DNA from: Armatimonadota bacterium
Lineage (GTDB): Bacteria; Armatimonadota; Fimbriimonadia; Fimbriimonadales; Fimbriimonadaceae
Length of the DNA: 64,000 bases
Assembly (NCBI GenBank): GCA_016789105.1
Contig: JAEURN010000006.1
Coordinates: 62,001-126,000, forward strand
Reading direction: 5' to 3'
How positions within the stretch are numbered: position 1 is the stretch's first letter; every line of letters starts with the position of its first letter. The position numbers were made by a program, and so were the translations under genes. This document shows positions 24,544 to 31,967 of this stretch, one piece after another. The notes under the pieces were generated by a model. That model was not told the origin of the DNA. It saw only the letters and a list, made by a program, of their open reading frames with translations, and did no database searches.

Positions 24544-25472
24544 TGCTCCCGCTGCAATCTCTGCTCGCCCAGGCCGTCCAAGAGAATTTCTGGAAATACA
24601 AACCCGGCCCCACATTGGTCATGTGGGTCGTCGTCGGCCTGTTGGCCGGTACGGCCCTGTGTTTCGGGCTGTCCCGTGTTCCAACCAACATGCGGCGGCG
24701 GGTGATCTTCGCCTTCACCTTCCTCGCTGGGCTGCCCTACGTGCTCGTCTACTTGTGGCCAACGCCGATCAAAGCCGATTTTGCCAATGAAGTCCCCCGG
24801 AACGGGGTCGAGCAGTTCGGGTTCTTCCTCAACCAGGCCGTTGACCCAGTTGGGAGCATCACCAACATCCTGCAAGGGTTCCTCCTTGGGGTTGGGTTCT
24901 ACTCACTGGTGTTGATCCACTCGACCAGGGTGAGGCGCAAACAAGAGAACTGGGGTTTTAGCCTGATCCTTTTGCTGAGTTTTGCCGCGATGACCATTGC
25001 TGGCTTCTGGGATTGGCGAACCCGCCAGTTCTTGGATCCCGACGGAAAACTCAACGTCCGCGAAAACTGGGGATTTGTCAACTACGCCCAGGATTTCTTG
25101 TTCGAGGGCCTGTACCAACAAATGGACTCGGCCATGTTCTCCATGATCGCGTTCTATATCCTGTCTGCGGCTTACCGGGCCTTCCGCATCCGCAGCGTCG
25201 AAGCGACCGTCATGATGGCCTCCGCGCTCATCCTGATGATCAACCTCATGGGGGCCGTGACCTACCTGCAAGGGCAAGCCGTGGAGCAACTCGTCATTTC
25301 GAGCGGCAACCCGTTCTGGATGAACTTGAAATGGACCGCGATTGCGGATTGGCTTCGCTCCACGATGCAGATCCCGGCGATCCGGGCCATCGACTTTGGC
25401 GTCTACATCGGCGCCCTCGCCATGGGGCTCCGCCTCTGGCTCGGCCTTGAAAAAGGTGGTGTATCGGCATGA
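24543..25472 (+). CDS. Polytopic membrane protein of the module
   Basis: The 309-residue product has about seven hydrophobic segments (about residues 24-42, 52-70, 100-120, 138-155, 195-212, 218-240 and 285-300), joined by polar loops that are rich in Trp and Arg (NWGFSLILL, FWDWRTRQFLDPDGK). The end of the preceding gene overlaps the start as TAATG and the following gene overlaps by 4 bases (ATGA), giving strict translational coupling. No known transporter or enzyme motif was identified. Confidence 0.78.
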   Translation: MLPLQSLLAQAVQENFWKYKPGPTLVMWVVVGLLAGTALCFGLSRVPTNMRRRVIFAFTFLAGLPYVLVYLWPTPIKADFANEVPRNGVEQFGFFLNQAVDPVGSITNILQGFLLGVGFYSLVLIHSTRVRRKQENWGFSLILLLSFAAMTIAGFWDWRTRQFLDPDGKLNVRENWGFVNYAQDFLFEGLYQQMDSAMFSMIAFYILSAAYRAFRIRSVEATVMMASALILMINLMGAVTYLQGQAVEQLVISSGNPFWMNLKWTAIADWLRSTMQIPAIRAIDFGVYIGALAMGLRLWLGLEKGGVSA

Positions 25473-26425
25473 CAATTTGGGAAAAAATGCAGAAAATCGA
25501 CCGGCGCATCCTGTATGCGATCTTGGTTGTGTTGGTGTGCGGCGGGTTGTTCTTCCCAACAACGATCCCAACGGATCCTGACCCCAGCAGCAAGTCGTTC
25601 TATGAGGCGATGCAGGCGCTGCCAGAAGGAGCCACCGTCATTGTCCAAACCGATTGGACGAACAGCACCCGCGGCGAAAGCATGGGCCACTTTGAAAACC
25701 TGCTGCGCTTGCTGATGGACAAAGACGCGAAGTTCGTGTTCTATTCGGCAGCAGACCCCGCTGCACCGCAGGTCGCCCGGACCGTCCTTGCCCGGATCGT
25801 AGCCGAGCGCAAATCGCAAAACCTCAAGGAATACAAAGTCGGGGAAGACTACATTGACCTCGGGTTCTTCCCGAACGCAGAAGCCACCAACACCACCATG
25901 GGAGCCAACCTCCGGGCCGCTTGGGCTGGCCGGAAATCCAAACTCGCCGGCCAAGGCGATGTGGATATTTGGCAGACGCCGGTTCTGAAAAAGGTCAACA
26001 AAATCGAAGACTGCCAGATGATGGTCGTCGTGACGGCCTCCAGCTCCATCGACGTTGCCGTGCAAAGGCTGGCCAACAAAATCAAGATCACGGCTCTGGT
26101 CACCGGCGTCGTCGGCCCGACCGTCCTGCCGTTCTACCAATCCGGCCAGGTGGCGGGCGTCGGAGTCGGGCTCAAAGGGGTTTACGATGTCGAATACCTG
26201 ATGAAAAACGGCATCAACGATGTCAAGGACAAAGATGGTGAGCGGCCGGTGGTGACCTGGAATAAGCCTGGAACCGTTCCGCACGTGACCGAAGGGACGA
26301 CCCTGGCCCGGGGCCAACAGTATTACGGCACCCTGCATGTGGCCCTCGCGCTGCTCATCCTTGCCGTCATCTTGGGGAACGTCGCCATGTTTGCCGCCCG
26401 CCGCCGCAAAGGAGATTCGGTTTGA
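25469..26425 (+). CDS. Bitopic protein with large extracytoplasmic domain
   Basis: The 318-residue protein has an N-terminal anchor (about residues 12-30, ILYAILVVLVCGGLFF) and a C-terminal anchor (about 290-312, VALALLILAVILGNVAMFAAR), so about 250 residues lie between them on one side of the membrane. That region contains LPEGATVIVQTDWTNSTRGE and KFVFYSAADPAAPQV and looks alpha/beta, with an SSSIDVAVQRLANKIKITALVTGVVGP segment. No family recognised. It is coupled to both neighbours by 4-base overlaps. Confidence 0.78.
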   Translation: MTIWEKMQKIDRRILYAILVVLVCGGLFFPTTIPTDPDPSSKSFYEAMQALPEGATVIVQTDWTNSTRGESMGHFENLLRLLMDKDAKFVFYSAADPAAPQVARTVLARIVAERKSQNLKEYKVGEDYIDLGFFPNAEATNTTMGANLRAAWAGRKSKLAGQGDVDIWQTPVLKKVNKIEDCQMMVVVTASSSIDVAVQRLANKIKITALVTGVVGPTVLPFYQSGQVAGVGVGLKGVYDVEYLMKNGINDVKDKDGERPVVTWNKPGTVPHVTEGTTLARGQQYYGTLHVALALLILAVILGNVAMFAARRRKGDSV

Positions 26426-27204
26426 ACCAGCACTTCTACGACGTCCTGAAAATCAGCTCGGGGGTCATTGCCATGCTGGCCCTCTACAGCATCCTCTACC
26501 GGGAGAACAAGTTCTACCGCCTGTTCGAGCACATCTTCCTTGGATTGGCCGCCGGATACACCATCGTGGCAACCTGGAAAGACACGCTGTATCCCCAATG
26601 GTGGGTCAAGATGATGGGGCAAGAGGCCACCAAAACCGACCCCGCTGTTCCTGGCTATTGGGTTTTTGCGGCGCTCTTGCCGGTTGGCATGCTGGCCTAT
26701 TTGGTCTTCAGCAAAAAACACAACTGGATGAGCAAAATCCCGATCGGCGTCATCCTGGGTCTCTGGTCGGGACAACAGGTGCAGATCTGGTGGCAAACCT
26801 GGGGTCCGCAACTGTTCAGCTCGATGCAGCCCATCATCCCCACCACTTTCCAACCCCTTTCCGTTCCTGCAACGGTCGAAGTGGTCGGGGGCAGAATCCA
26901 ACCGCTTGCCGGGGATGCCCTCACCAACACCCAACAACTCATTAGCAACAACCTGTTTGCCACCCAAGCCCTCACGAACTTCATTTTCGTGGCGACCTTC
27001 TTGTCAGCGTTCAGCTACTTCATCTTCAGCTTTGAGCTCAAGGGGCCGATCCTGACCGGGGTCAACAAGTTTGGGCGGTGGATGCTGATGATCGGGTTCG
27101 GTGCCATCTTCGGCTCAACAGTCATGGCCCGGTTTGCCCTGGTCATCGACCGGATGAGCTACATCGTCAACGAGTGGGCCCAGGTCGTCCTGCGGGGCGG
27201 ATAA
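26422..27204 (+). CDS. Membrane protein ending the module
   Basis: The 260-residue product starts with TTG overlapping the previous stop (TTGA). It has about six hydrophobic segments (about residues 12-28, 35-52, 74-94, 104-124, 180-205 and 220-245) and two polar regions, one with FSSMQPIIPTTFQPLSVPATVEVVGGRIQPL. No motif recognised. It stops 31 bases before the TTG used for recO. Confidence 0.75.
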   Translation: MNQHFYDVLKISSGVIAMLALYSILYRENKFYRLFEHIFLGLAAGYTIVATWKDTLYPQWWVKMMGQEATKTDPAVPGYWVFAALLPVGMLAYLVFSKKHNWMSKIPIGVILGLWSGQQVQIWWQTWGPQLFSSMQPIIPTTFQPLSVPATVEVVGGRIQPLAGDALTNTQQLISNNLFATQALTNFIFVATFLSAFSYFIFSFELKGPILTGVNKFGRWMLMIGFGAIFGSTVMARFALVIDRMSYIVNEWAQVVLRGG

Positions 27205-27235
27205 CACGGCAGAGACGACCGCCCGCGCCCTCGTC

Positions 27236-27949
27236 TTGCACCGAACCGATTCGGGCGAGAGCGACCGGCGGCTCTCGCTGCTGACCGAGGAGCAGGGGAT
27301 CGTCGATGTTGTGGCCAAAGGAGCCCGGAAATCCGGGAGCCGGCTGGCCGGGGCCTCCGAACCCATGGTTCTCGCCGAATTCACTTGGGCGGATGGCCGG
27401 GCGAACCGGTTTTTGCAACATGTCCGGCCCGTCACCTCGTTTCCGGGGCTCCGGCAAGATTACGACCGGATCGTTGCTGGTGTCGCCTGGTGCGACACCC
27501 TGCGCACATACCTGCCCTATGGGGCACCTGGCGGGGAAGCGTTTTCTTTGTCTGTCACCGTTTTGGCTGCCCTGGAGCAGTTCCCCGAGCCGGTTCCCGT
27601 GCTCGTGTGGGGTTTTGCCCGCCTCCTCATGGGCGACGGAGTCGCCCCCGATTGGTTGACTGCATTGGACACCGGTGAACGGGTTTCTGTCACCCCCGTA
27701 GCGTTTGATTTTGCCGCCGGAGGGCCGGTGGAAGATGCGACGCAAGCCAGGGGAGGCGTTCAATGGGTGGACGCCCAAGTCCTCATCGGCCTCAGCCGAG
27801 TGGGCTCATTGGAAACCCCGCCCGTCAAAATGGCTCAGAGCCTGGATTGTCTGGACCTCCTCAAATCGGTGTTGGAATTTCATACCGACCGCAAGGTTGC
27901 CGCCCTCGGGGGGCTCATCTCGGAACTGCGGGCACGGACCGGGGTGTAG
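27236..27949 (+). CDS. recO: DNA repair protein RecO (start unresolved)
   Basis: RecO loads RecA onto SSB-coated DNA with RecR in the RecF pathway. The sequence after the TTG reads HRTDSGESDRRLSLLTEEQGIVDVVAKGARKSGSRLAGA, matching the RecO OB-fold (E. coli: [23 protein letters not shown]). The in-frame codons upstream encode TARALVL, which completes the first beta strand, but no ATG, GTG or TTG occurs between the frame's stop at 27155 and the TTG at 27236. The true start may be non-canonical, such as ACG at 27206 or 27215. No zinc CXXC motif is visible in the C-terminal half. The gene sits at the end of the glmU-to-module run. Confidence 0.85.
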   Translation: MHRTDSGESDRRLSLLTEEQGIVDVVAKGARKSGSRLAGASEPMVLAEFTWADGRANRFLQHVRPVTSFPGLRQDYDRIVAGVAWCDTLRTYLPYGAPGGEAFSLSVTVLAALEQFPEPVPVLVWGFARLLMGDGVAPDWLTALDTGERVSVTPVAFDFAAGGPVEDATQARGGVQWVDAQVLIGLSRVGSLETPPVKMAQSLDCLDLLKSVLEFHTDRKVAALGGLISELRARTGV

Positions 27950-27952
27950 AAT
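27947..27952 (+). promoter_or_regulatory. Leaderless -10 element (TAGAAT) of the OppA-type gene
   Basis: TAGAAT spans the recO stop (TAG at 27947-27949) and ends 7 bases before the ATG at 27960. The following GGTTT is identical to that downstream of the trpB element at 1824. Confidence 0.6.
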
Positions 27953-27959
27953 GGTTTCC

Positions 27960-29594
27960 ATGGCGATGAAGACGTCAACAGTGGTTGCCTTGGCAGCCGC
28001 ATTCACAGCCGCTGGCATCCTGGCCGGGTGCGGTACAAGCGGCAAAGCTGGCGGAGGGTTCAGCTCCCGCAATGCGGCCGCAGCCGATAACGTGCTCCGA
28101 TACGCGATCCCCACCAATCCCACGACCCTTGACCCCGCGATCGTTCAAGATGGCGACACCATCGACTTCCTCCAACAGGTTTATGAATCGCTTGTCGGTT
28201 GGAACGAAAACAACGAGGTCGTCGGGCTTGTCGCCGAAAAATGGGATGTTTCGCCAGATGCCAAAGAATTCACGTTTCATTTGAGGCCGGGCGTCAAATT
28301 CCAGAACGGGCGGGAAGTCACCGCAGAAGACTTTAAATGGAGCATCGAACGGGCCTGCAAACCGGCAATGGCTTCCACCACCTGCACCGCTTACTTGGGC
28401 GACGTGGTGGGTGTCAACGAATTCCACGACGGCAAGTCCACCGAAATCCAGGGCATCACGGTGATCGACCCGAAAACGATCAAATTCACGCTCAACCAGT
28501 CCGCCGCCTATTTCTTGGGCAAACTCACCTACCTGGTTTCTGCCGCCCTCCCCAAGGAAAGCGTCCCCGCCGACAAGCAGATCAGCAAAGCCGAGGAAAT
28601 GGTCGGCACCGGCCCGTTCAAGGTCACCAAGTACGAGGACAAGATCTTGGCCGAGCTTGAACCGTTCGATGGGTATTGGGGCGGCAAACCGACCCTCACT
28701 AAAATCGAGCGCCCCATCATCGTCGACGCCCAGCTCCGGTTGACCAAATTCCAGAACGGCGAGACCGACCTGCTGTTGATGCAGCGCCAAGATTTGAAAG
28801 GGGTTGAAAGCGATCCCAAGCTCAAAGACCAAATCGTCTACCGCAACCGGGCGGCGATCTACTACATCGGCATGAGCCAGGTCAATTACAAGCCGTTCCA
28901 AGATAAGCGGGTTCGGCAAGCTTTCGCCATGGCAATCGACCGGCACAAAATCGTTAGCGAACTCTTGGGCGGTGTTTACCAAGAAGCCAAGTGCATCTTG
29001 CCGCCAGGGATCCCTGGCCACCGTGATGATGGCCCAGCCTACGATTACAAGCCCGAAGAGGCGAAGAAACTCTTGGCGGCGGCCGGATTCGCCGGAGGTA
29101 AAGGAATGCCGGAACTTACCATCAATTTCCAAGAAGGCAAACCGGACATCAAGACCGTTGCCGAAGCTGTGGCCGGCATGATCAAGGAAAACCTCGGAGT
29201 CCCCGTCCGGGCCCAGCCGATGGAGTGGGGCAAATACTTGGATGATTACAACAACAAGAAGCTCTTCTTCTACCACATGCGCTGGTCGGCCGACTTTTAC
29301 GACCCCCAGAACTTCTTGACCCACATGCTCACCACCAACGGCCCAGAAAACAAGTTCGGATACAGCAATCCCGCTTATGACGCCTTGTGCCACCAAGCCG
29401 ACACGATGGTGAAGATGGAAGACCGGATCCCCATTTACCAAAAAGCAGAGGACATGGTGCTTCAAGATGCGGCATGGATCCCCATCTACTTCCAACGCGA
29501 TGTCGAGCTTGTCTCGCCGTCCGTCAAAGGGTTGCGGGTCAGCCTAGGCGGCTACTTGCCTCACACCAAAACATCCGTTGAACGAAAGCCGTAA
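27960..29594 (+). CDS. Peptide ABC transporter substrate-binding lipoprotein (OppA family)
   Basis: The 544-residue exported protein has a lipoprotein signal MAMKTSTVVALAAAFTAAGILAGC with the lipobox Leu-Ala-Gly-Cys. The SBP family 5 body shows LRYAIPTNPTTLDPAIVQDGDT, QQVYESLVGWNENNEVVG, AKEFTFHLRPGVKFQNGREVTAEDF and the domain-linking VRQAFAMAIDRHKIVSELLGG. It should bind oligopeptides or similar ligands outside the membrane. ATG at 27960 is preferred over 27951 because the latter is part of the -10-like hexamer. No permease or ATPase is adjacent; an OppF-like ATPase lies 9 kb away at 37095. Confidence 0.94.
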   Translation: MAMKTSTVVALAAAFTAAGILAGCGTSGKAGGGFSSRNAAAADNVLRYAIPTNPTTLDPAIVQDGDTIDFLQQVYESLVGWNENNEVVGLVAEKWDVSPDAKEFTFHLRPGVKFQNGREVTAEDFKWSIERACKPAMASTTCTAYLGDVVGVNEFHDGKSTEIQGITVIDPKTIKFTLNQSAAYFLGKLTYLVSAALPKESVPADKQISKAEEMVGTGPFKVTKYEDKILAELEPFDGYWGGKPTLTKIERPIIVDAQLRLTKFQNGETDLLLMQRQDLKGVESDPKLKDQIVYRNRAAIYYIGMSQVNYKPFQDKRVRQAFAMAIDRHKIVSELLGGVYQEAKCILPPGIPGHRDDGPAYDYKPEEAKKLLAAAGFAGGKGMPELTINFQEGKPDIKTVAEAVAGMIKENLGVPVRAQPMEWGKYLDDYNNKKLFFYHMRWSADFYDPQNFLTHMLTTNGPENKFGYSNPAYDALCHQADTMVKMEDRIPIYQKAEDMVLQDAAWIPIYFQRDVELVSPSVKGLRVSLGGYLPHTKTSVERKP

Positions 29595-30771
29595 CCCCGA
29601 GCCGATCAGCGGACAGTTCGCCCCCCCGGCCGGGGGGGCGGCCTGGAGTCGGCCCGATGGGAGCCCTTTGAGGGCATGGCAGGGGAAAGGCGGGCCCGGG
29701 AGGTTGCACCCTGCACGGGCTTTGCCATCAGTTTTGACGGCGCAGTTTTCCAACCCCGTGCGGGCGGGCAAAATCGTATTGCGAGGATGTCTGGCCTTGT
29801 TTGCTTCCGCCCGGCACGAGCCTTTTGGCACTATCGGGGCCGAAATCCATGCGGGACGGTTCTCGTTCAAACTTGCCAATGGCCGACATTACCGCGACGC
29901 CGCCGAGCCGGCTTCCGTCGACCGTGTGAACGGCGACGGCTCCCGGCTTTTGACCGTTGGCGAAGCATTGGGCCCCGAAGGGCGGTTCATGGTCGATGAG
30001 TTGACGGTTGACTTAGCAACGCCCCAGATGCTCGACTCGTTTGAGGTCCGCATCTTCGATACCCCCTCGAGCTTCGTCCTGTTTGAGGCATTGGCGGTTC
30101 CAGTTGCTTCGGAATGTCCCTTCCGTGGCCACGGGGGGCGGATCTCGCTCTCCGAAGTGGGATCCATCGTGCGTCTGCGGGACTGGGAGAGGTTTGAGCA
30201 GGCGGTTGGCCAGCTTCACCGCGCCCTGGTCGCCGAAAATGACCTGGATGACGCCAAAGGCTCCGTCCTCACGTTTTTGGCCGTTGTCAGCTCGGCAATC
30301 TTGGATTTTGGCGGCAACCGCAAGCTGCACCGGTTTCAGTTGGATTCGGCCCGTCGGCTAGACCGCCTGGCAACCGTGGAGGAAGTGGCCAAAGAGGCTT
30401 GCCTGCTGTGCCAAAACTTGGTCGGCGAATACCTCCCCGTCCAGCGGAACCACACAACGGCGGCGATCGACCGGGCCCTGCGCTATGTGGAATCCCGATT
30501 TGCCATGGAAATCGCCGATGACGAAGTTGCTGAAGAGGTCGGTCTGAGCACCAGCCACTTCCGACACCTGTTCAAGGAGCGGACTGGCGTGCCGTTCCAC
30601 AAGTATCTGCTCAATTTGAGGTTGGAACGGGCCCGCCAGGAGATCCTTGCCGGGACGGCACCGATCCGGGAAGTGGCCGAGCAGTGCGGTTTTGTGAGTT
30701 CAGCCCATTTCAGCCGGGCGTTCAGCCACCGGTTCGGCATGCCGCCCAAGCAATTGCGGGAAAGCGTCTGA
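29578..30771 (+). CDS. AraC-family regulator with uncertain N-terminus
   Basis: The frame opens at TTG 29578, inside the end of the lipoprotein gene, but the first 50 or so codons are low complexity and contain the GC palindrome, so translation probably begins downstream: TTG 29704, TTG 29734 or GTG 29758 are candidates. The middle (about residues 70-170 of the full reading) is a beta-rich ligand domain; the C-terminal 100 residues hold the AraC HTH pair, with DDEVAEEVGLSTSHFRHLFKERTGVPFHKYLLNLRLERARQEIL and EVAEQCGFVSSAHFSRAFSHRFGMPPKQLR. This is standard AraC DNA-binding architecture. Effector and targets unknown; it could regulate the preceding peptide-binding gene. Confidence 0.8.
   Translation: MNESRNPEPISGQFAPPAGGAAWSRPDGSPLRAWQGKGGPGRLHPARALPSVLTAQFSNPVRAGKIVLRGCLALFASARHEPFGTIGAEIHAGRFSFKLANGRHYRDAAEPASVDRVNGDGSRLLTVGEALGPEGRFMVDELTVDLATPQMLDSFEVRIFDTPSSFVLFEALAVPVASECPFRGHGGRISLSEVGSIVRLRDWERFEQAVGQLHRALVAENDLDDAKGSVLTFLAVVSSAILDFGGNRKLHRFQLDSARRLDRLATVEEVAKEACLLCQNLVGEYLPVQRNHTTAAIDRALRYVESRFAMEIADDEVAEEVGLSTSHFRHLFKERTGVPFHKYLLNLRLERARQEILAGTAPIREVAEQCGFVSSAHFSRAFSHRFGMPPKQLRESV
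29619..29640. repeat. 22-base perfect GC palindrome
   Basis: A perfect palindrome made of G and C only, with CCCCCCC and GGGGGGG runs around a GGCC centre, 25 bases after the lipoprotein stop. There is no unpaired loop and no T-run. It could stall polymerase, act as a binding site or be a sequencing-difficult spot. Confidence 0.8.
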
Positions 30772-30811
30772 GCGCCTCAAGTTCCCGCCGTGGATTCCCA
30801 ATAATCCCGAT

Positions 30812-30949
30812 ATGGCTTGGGTGGTCTTCGCAATCTGTTATGCGGTCGCAGCAGGATCGTTTTATGTGTTGAGCGTCAAAACTGCTGAGCCCCATGTCGA
30901 ACTCAAAGTCGTAGACGGGCAAGCCGATACCCAATCGCGGGCGGCCTAA
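30812..30949 (+). CDS. Small single-pass membrane protein
   Basis: A 45-residue frame: MAWVVFAICYAVAAGSFYVL is a membrane helix, followed by a short polar tail ending in TQSRAA. It follows the AraC gene by 40 bases. Its stop overlaps the stop of lemA on the other strand by 2 bases. Codon choice is consistent with its neighbours, but such a short frame could be chance. Confidence 0.45.
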   Translation: MAWVVFAICYAVAAGSFYVLSVKTAEPHVELKVVDGQADTQSRAA

Positions 30950-31509
30950 AACTTCACTTTGACAGGCTCGCGCTCGGCTGGCTCGGTGAGTTCGAAGAGC
31001 TCCCTGGCTTGAAATGACCCAATTCCGGCAACGATGCTGCTTGGGAACGTTTCCAACTTCGTGTTGTATTCCGTCACCACGTCGTTGTAGTATTGCCGAG
31101 AAAAGCTGATCTTGCTTTCGGTCTCGCGCAATTCTTCTTGCAGTTGGATCATGTTCGAATTCGCTTTGAGGTCCGGATAGGCTTCTGCCAGCCCGAAAAT
31201 GCCGGTCAAAGCTCCGGCTAACGCGCCTTCGGCCTTGCCCTTTTCCGAGACTCCGGTGGCGTTCATTGCCATGTTGCGGGCTTGGATCACCTTTTCCAGC
31301 GTGCCCTGTTCGTGGGCCATATACCCCTTCACCGTTTCGACGAGATTCGGGATGAGGTCATACCGGCGTTTGAGTTGGACATCGATCTGAGCCCAGGCAT
31401 TCATCGTCTGTTGGCGCAACCGCACCAGGCCGTTGTACATGGCGATGAAAACCGCCACCAATACGGCGACGAAAACGAAGACGGCGATCAACCCACCCAT
31501 TGTTGACAT
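30946..31509 (-). CDS. lemA: LemA family protein
   Basis: The 187-residue protein has one N-terminal membrane helix (about residues 5-25, GLIAVFVFVAVLVAVFIAM) followed by the LemA coiled region, with YNGLVRLRQQTMNAWAQIDVQLKRRYDLIPNLVETVKGYM and FSRQYYNDVVTEYNTKLETFPSSIVA. These match the LemA family closely. LemA proteins are envelope-associated and have no settled biochemical role. It lies 32 bases downstream of a lipoprotein gene on the same strand and ends opposite a small frame. Confidence 0.93.
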   Translation of the reverse strand: MSTMGGLIAVFVFVAVLVAVFIAMYNGLVRLRQQTMNAWAQIDVQLKRRYDLIPNLVETVKGYMAHEQGTLEKVIQARNMAMNATGVSEKGKAEGALAGALTGIFGLAEAYPDLKANSNMIQLQEELRETESKISFSRQYYNDVVTEYNTKLETFPSSIVAGIGSFQARELFELTEPAEREPVKVKF

Positions 31510-31541
31510 TCAAGACGCCGCAGCCATCCCGAGGGTTGCGG

Positions 31542-31967
31542 CTATTTGGGCTCCTGCTTCTGCAAGAGGATGGATTCCGAACCAAACCGGTAGCCGGTGA
31601 GCCGGATGGTCCCCGCGGACTGCATGGTCGCGGTCACTGGAGTTTGGGCGTCGCGGATTTCAGCCGGTTCGTTTTCAATGGGTTTGCCGAGGATTTTGGT
31701 GATCGTCAGGGTCGCATCCGCGCCCTGGACGGAGTACCGGCCTTCATAGGGCATGCCGGCGACGAACAGGGCAAATGTCCGGTCCTGCTTGAAGGACAGT
31801 TTCACCATTCGCAAGGTGCCGGCGATCACCGGGTCTTTCGCCGCTTCCGCGTCTGAGACCAGGGTTTTGTCCTCACCTTTCCACTCGCCGACCCATTTGG
31901 GTGTCGGATCCGGCGAGCAGCAAGCGACCCCGGCCAAAATCATCGCCAGCGGTAAGATTTTGGCCAT
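31542..31967 (-). CDS. Lipoprotein, unknown
   Basis: The 141-residue product begins MAKILPLAMILAGVACCSPDP, a signal peptide with a lipobox (AGVAC). The rest is a beta-rich domain (KWVGEWKGEDKTLVSDAE, VKLSFKQDRTFALFVAGMPYEGRYSV, ITKILGKPI) like small 'extrinsic' lipocalin-like proteins. Its ATG overlaps the purL ATG on the other strand by two bases. A TATACA about 18 bases upstream, with GGAG between, may serve as promoter and ribosome site. Confidence 0.78.
   Translation of the reverse strand: MAKILPLAMILAGVACCSPDPTPKWVGEWKGEDKTLVSDAEAAKDPVIAGTLRMVKLSFKQDRTFALFVAGMPYEGRYSVQGADATLTITKILGKPIENEPAEIRDAQTPVTATMQSAGTIRLTGYRFGSESILLQKQEPK
31953..31958 (+). promoter_or_regulatory. Leaderless -10 element (TAAGAT) of purL
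   Basis: TAAGAT ends 7 bases before the purL ATG at 31966. It lies inside the coding N-terminus of the divergent lipoprotein gene. Confidence 0.5.

Noticed and set aside
27975-29495. 506-codon minus-strand open frame opposite the OppA-type gene
   Set aside because: Antisense shadow of a clearly coding lipoprotein gene.
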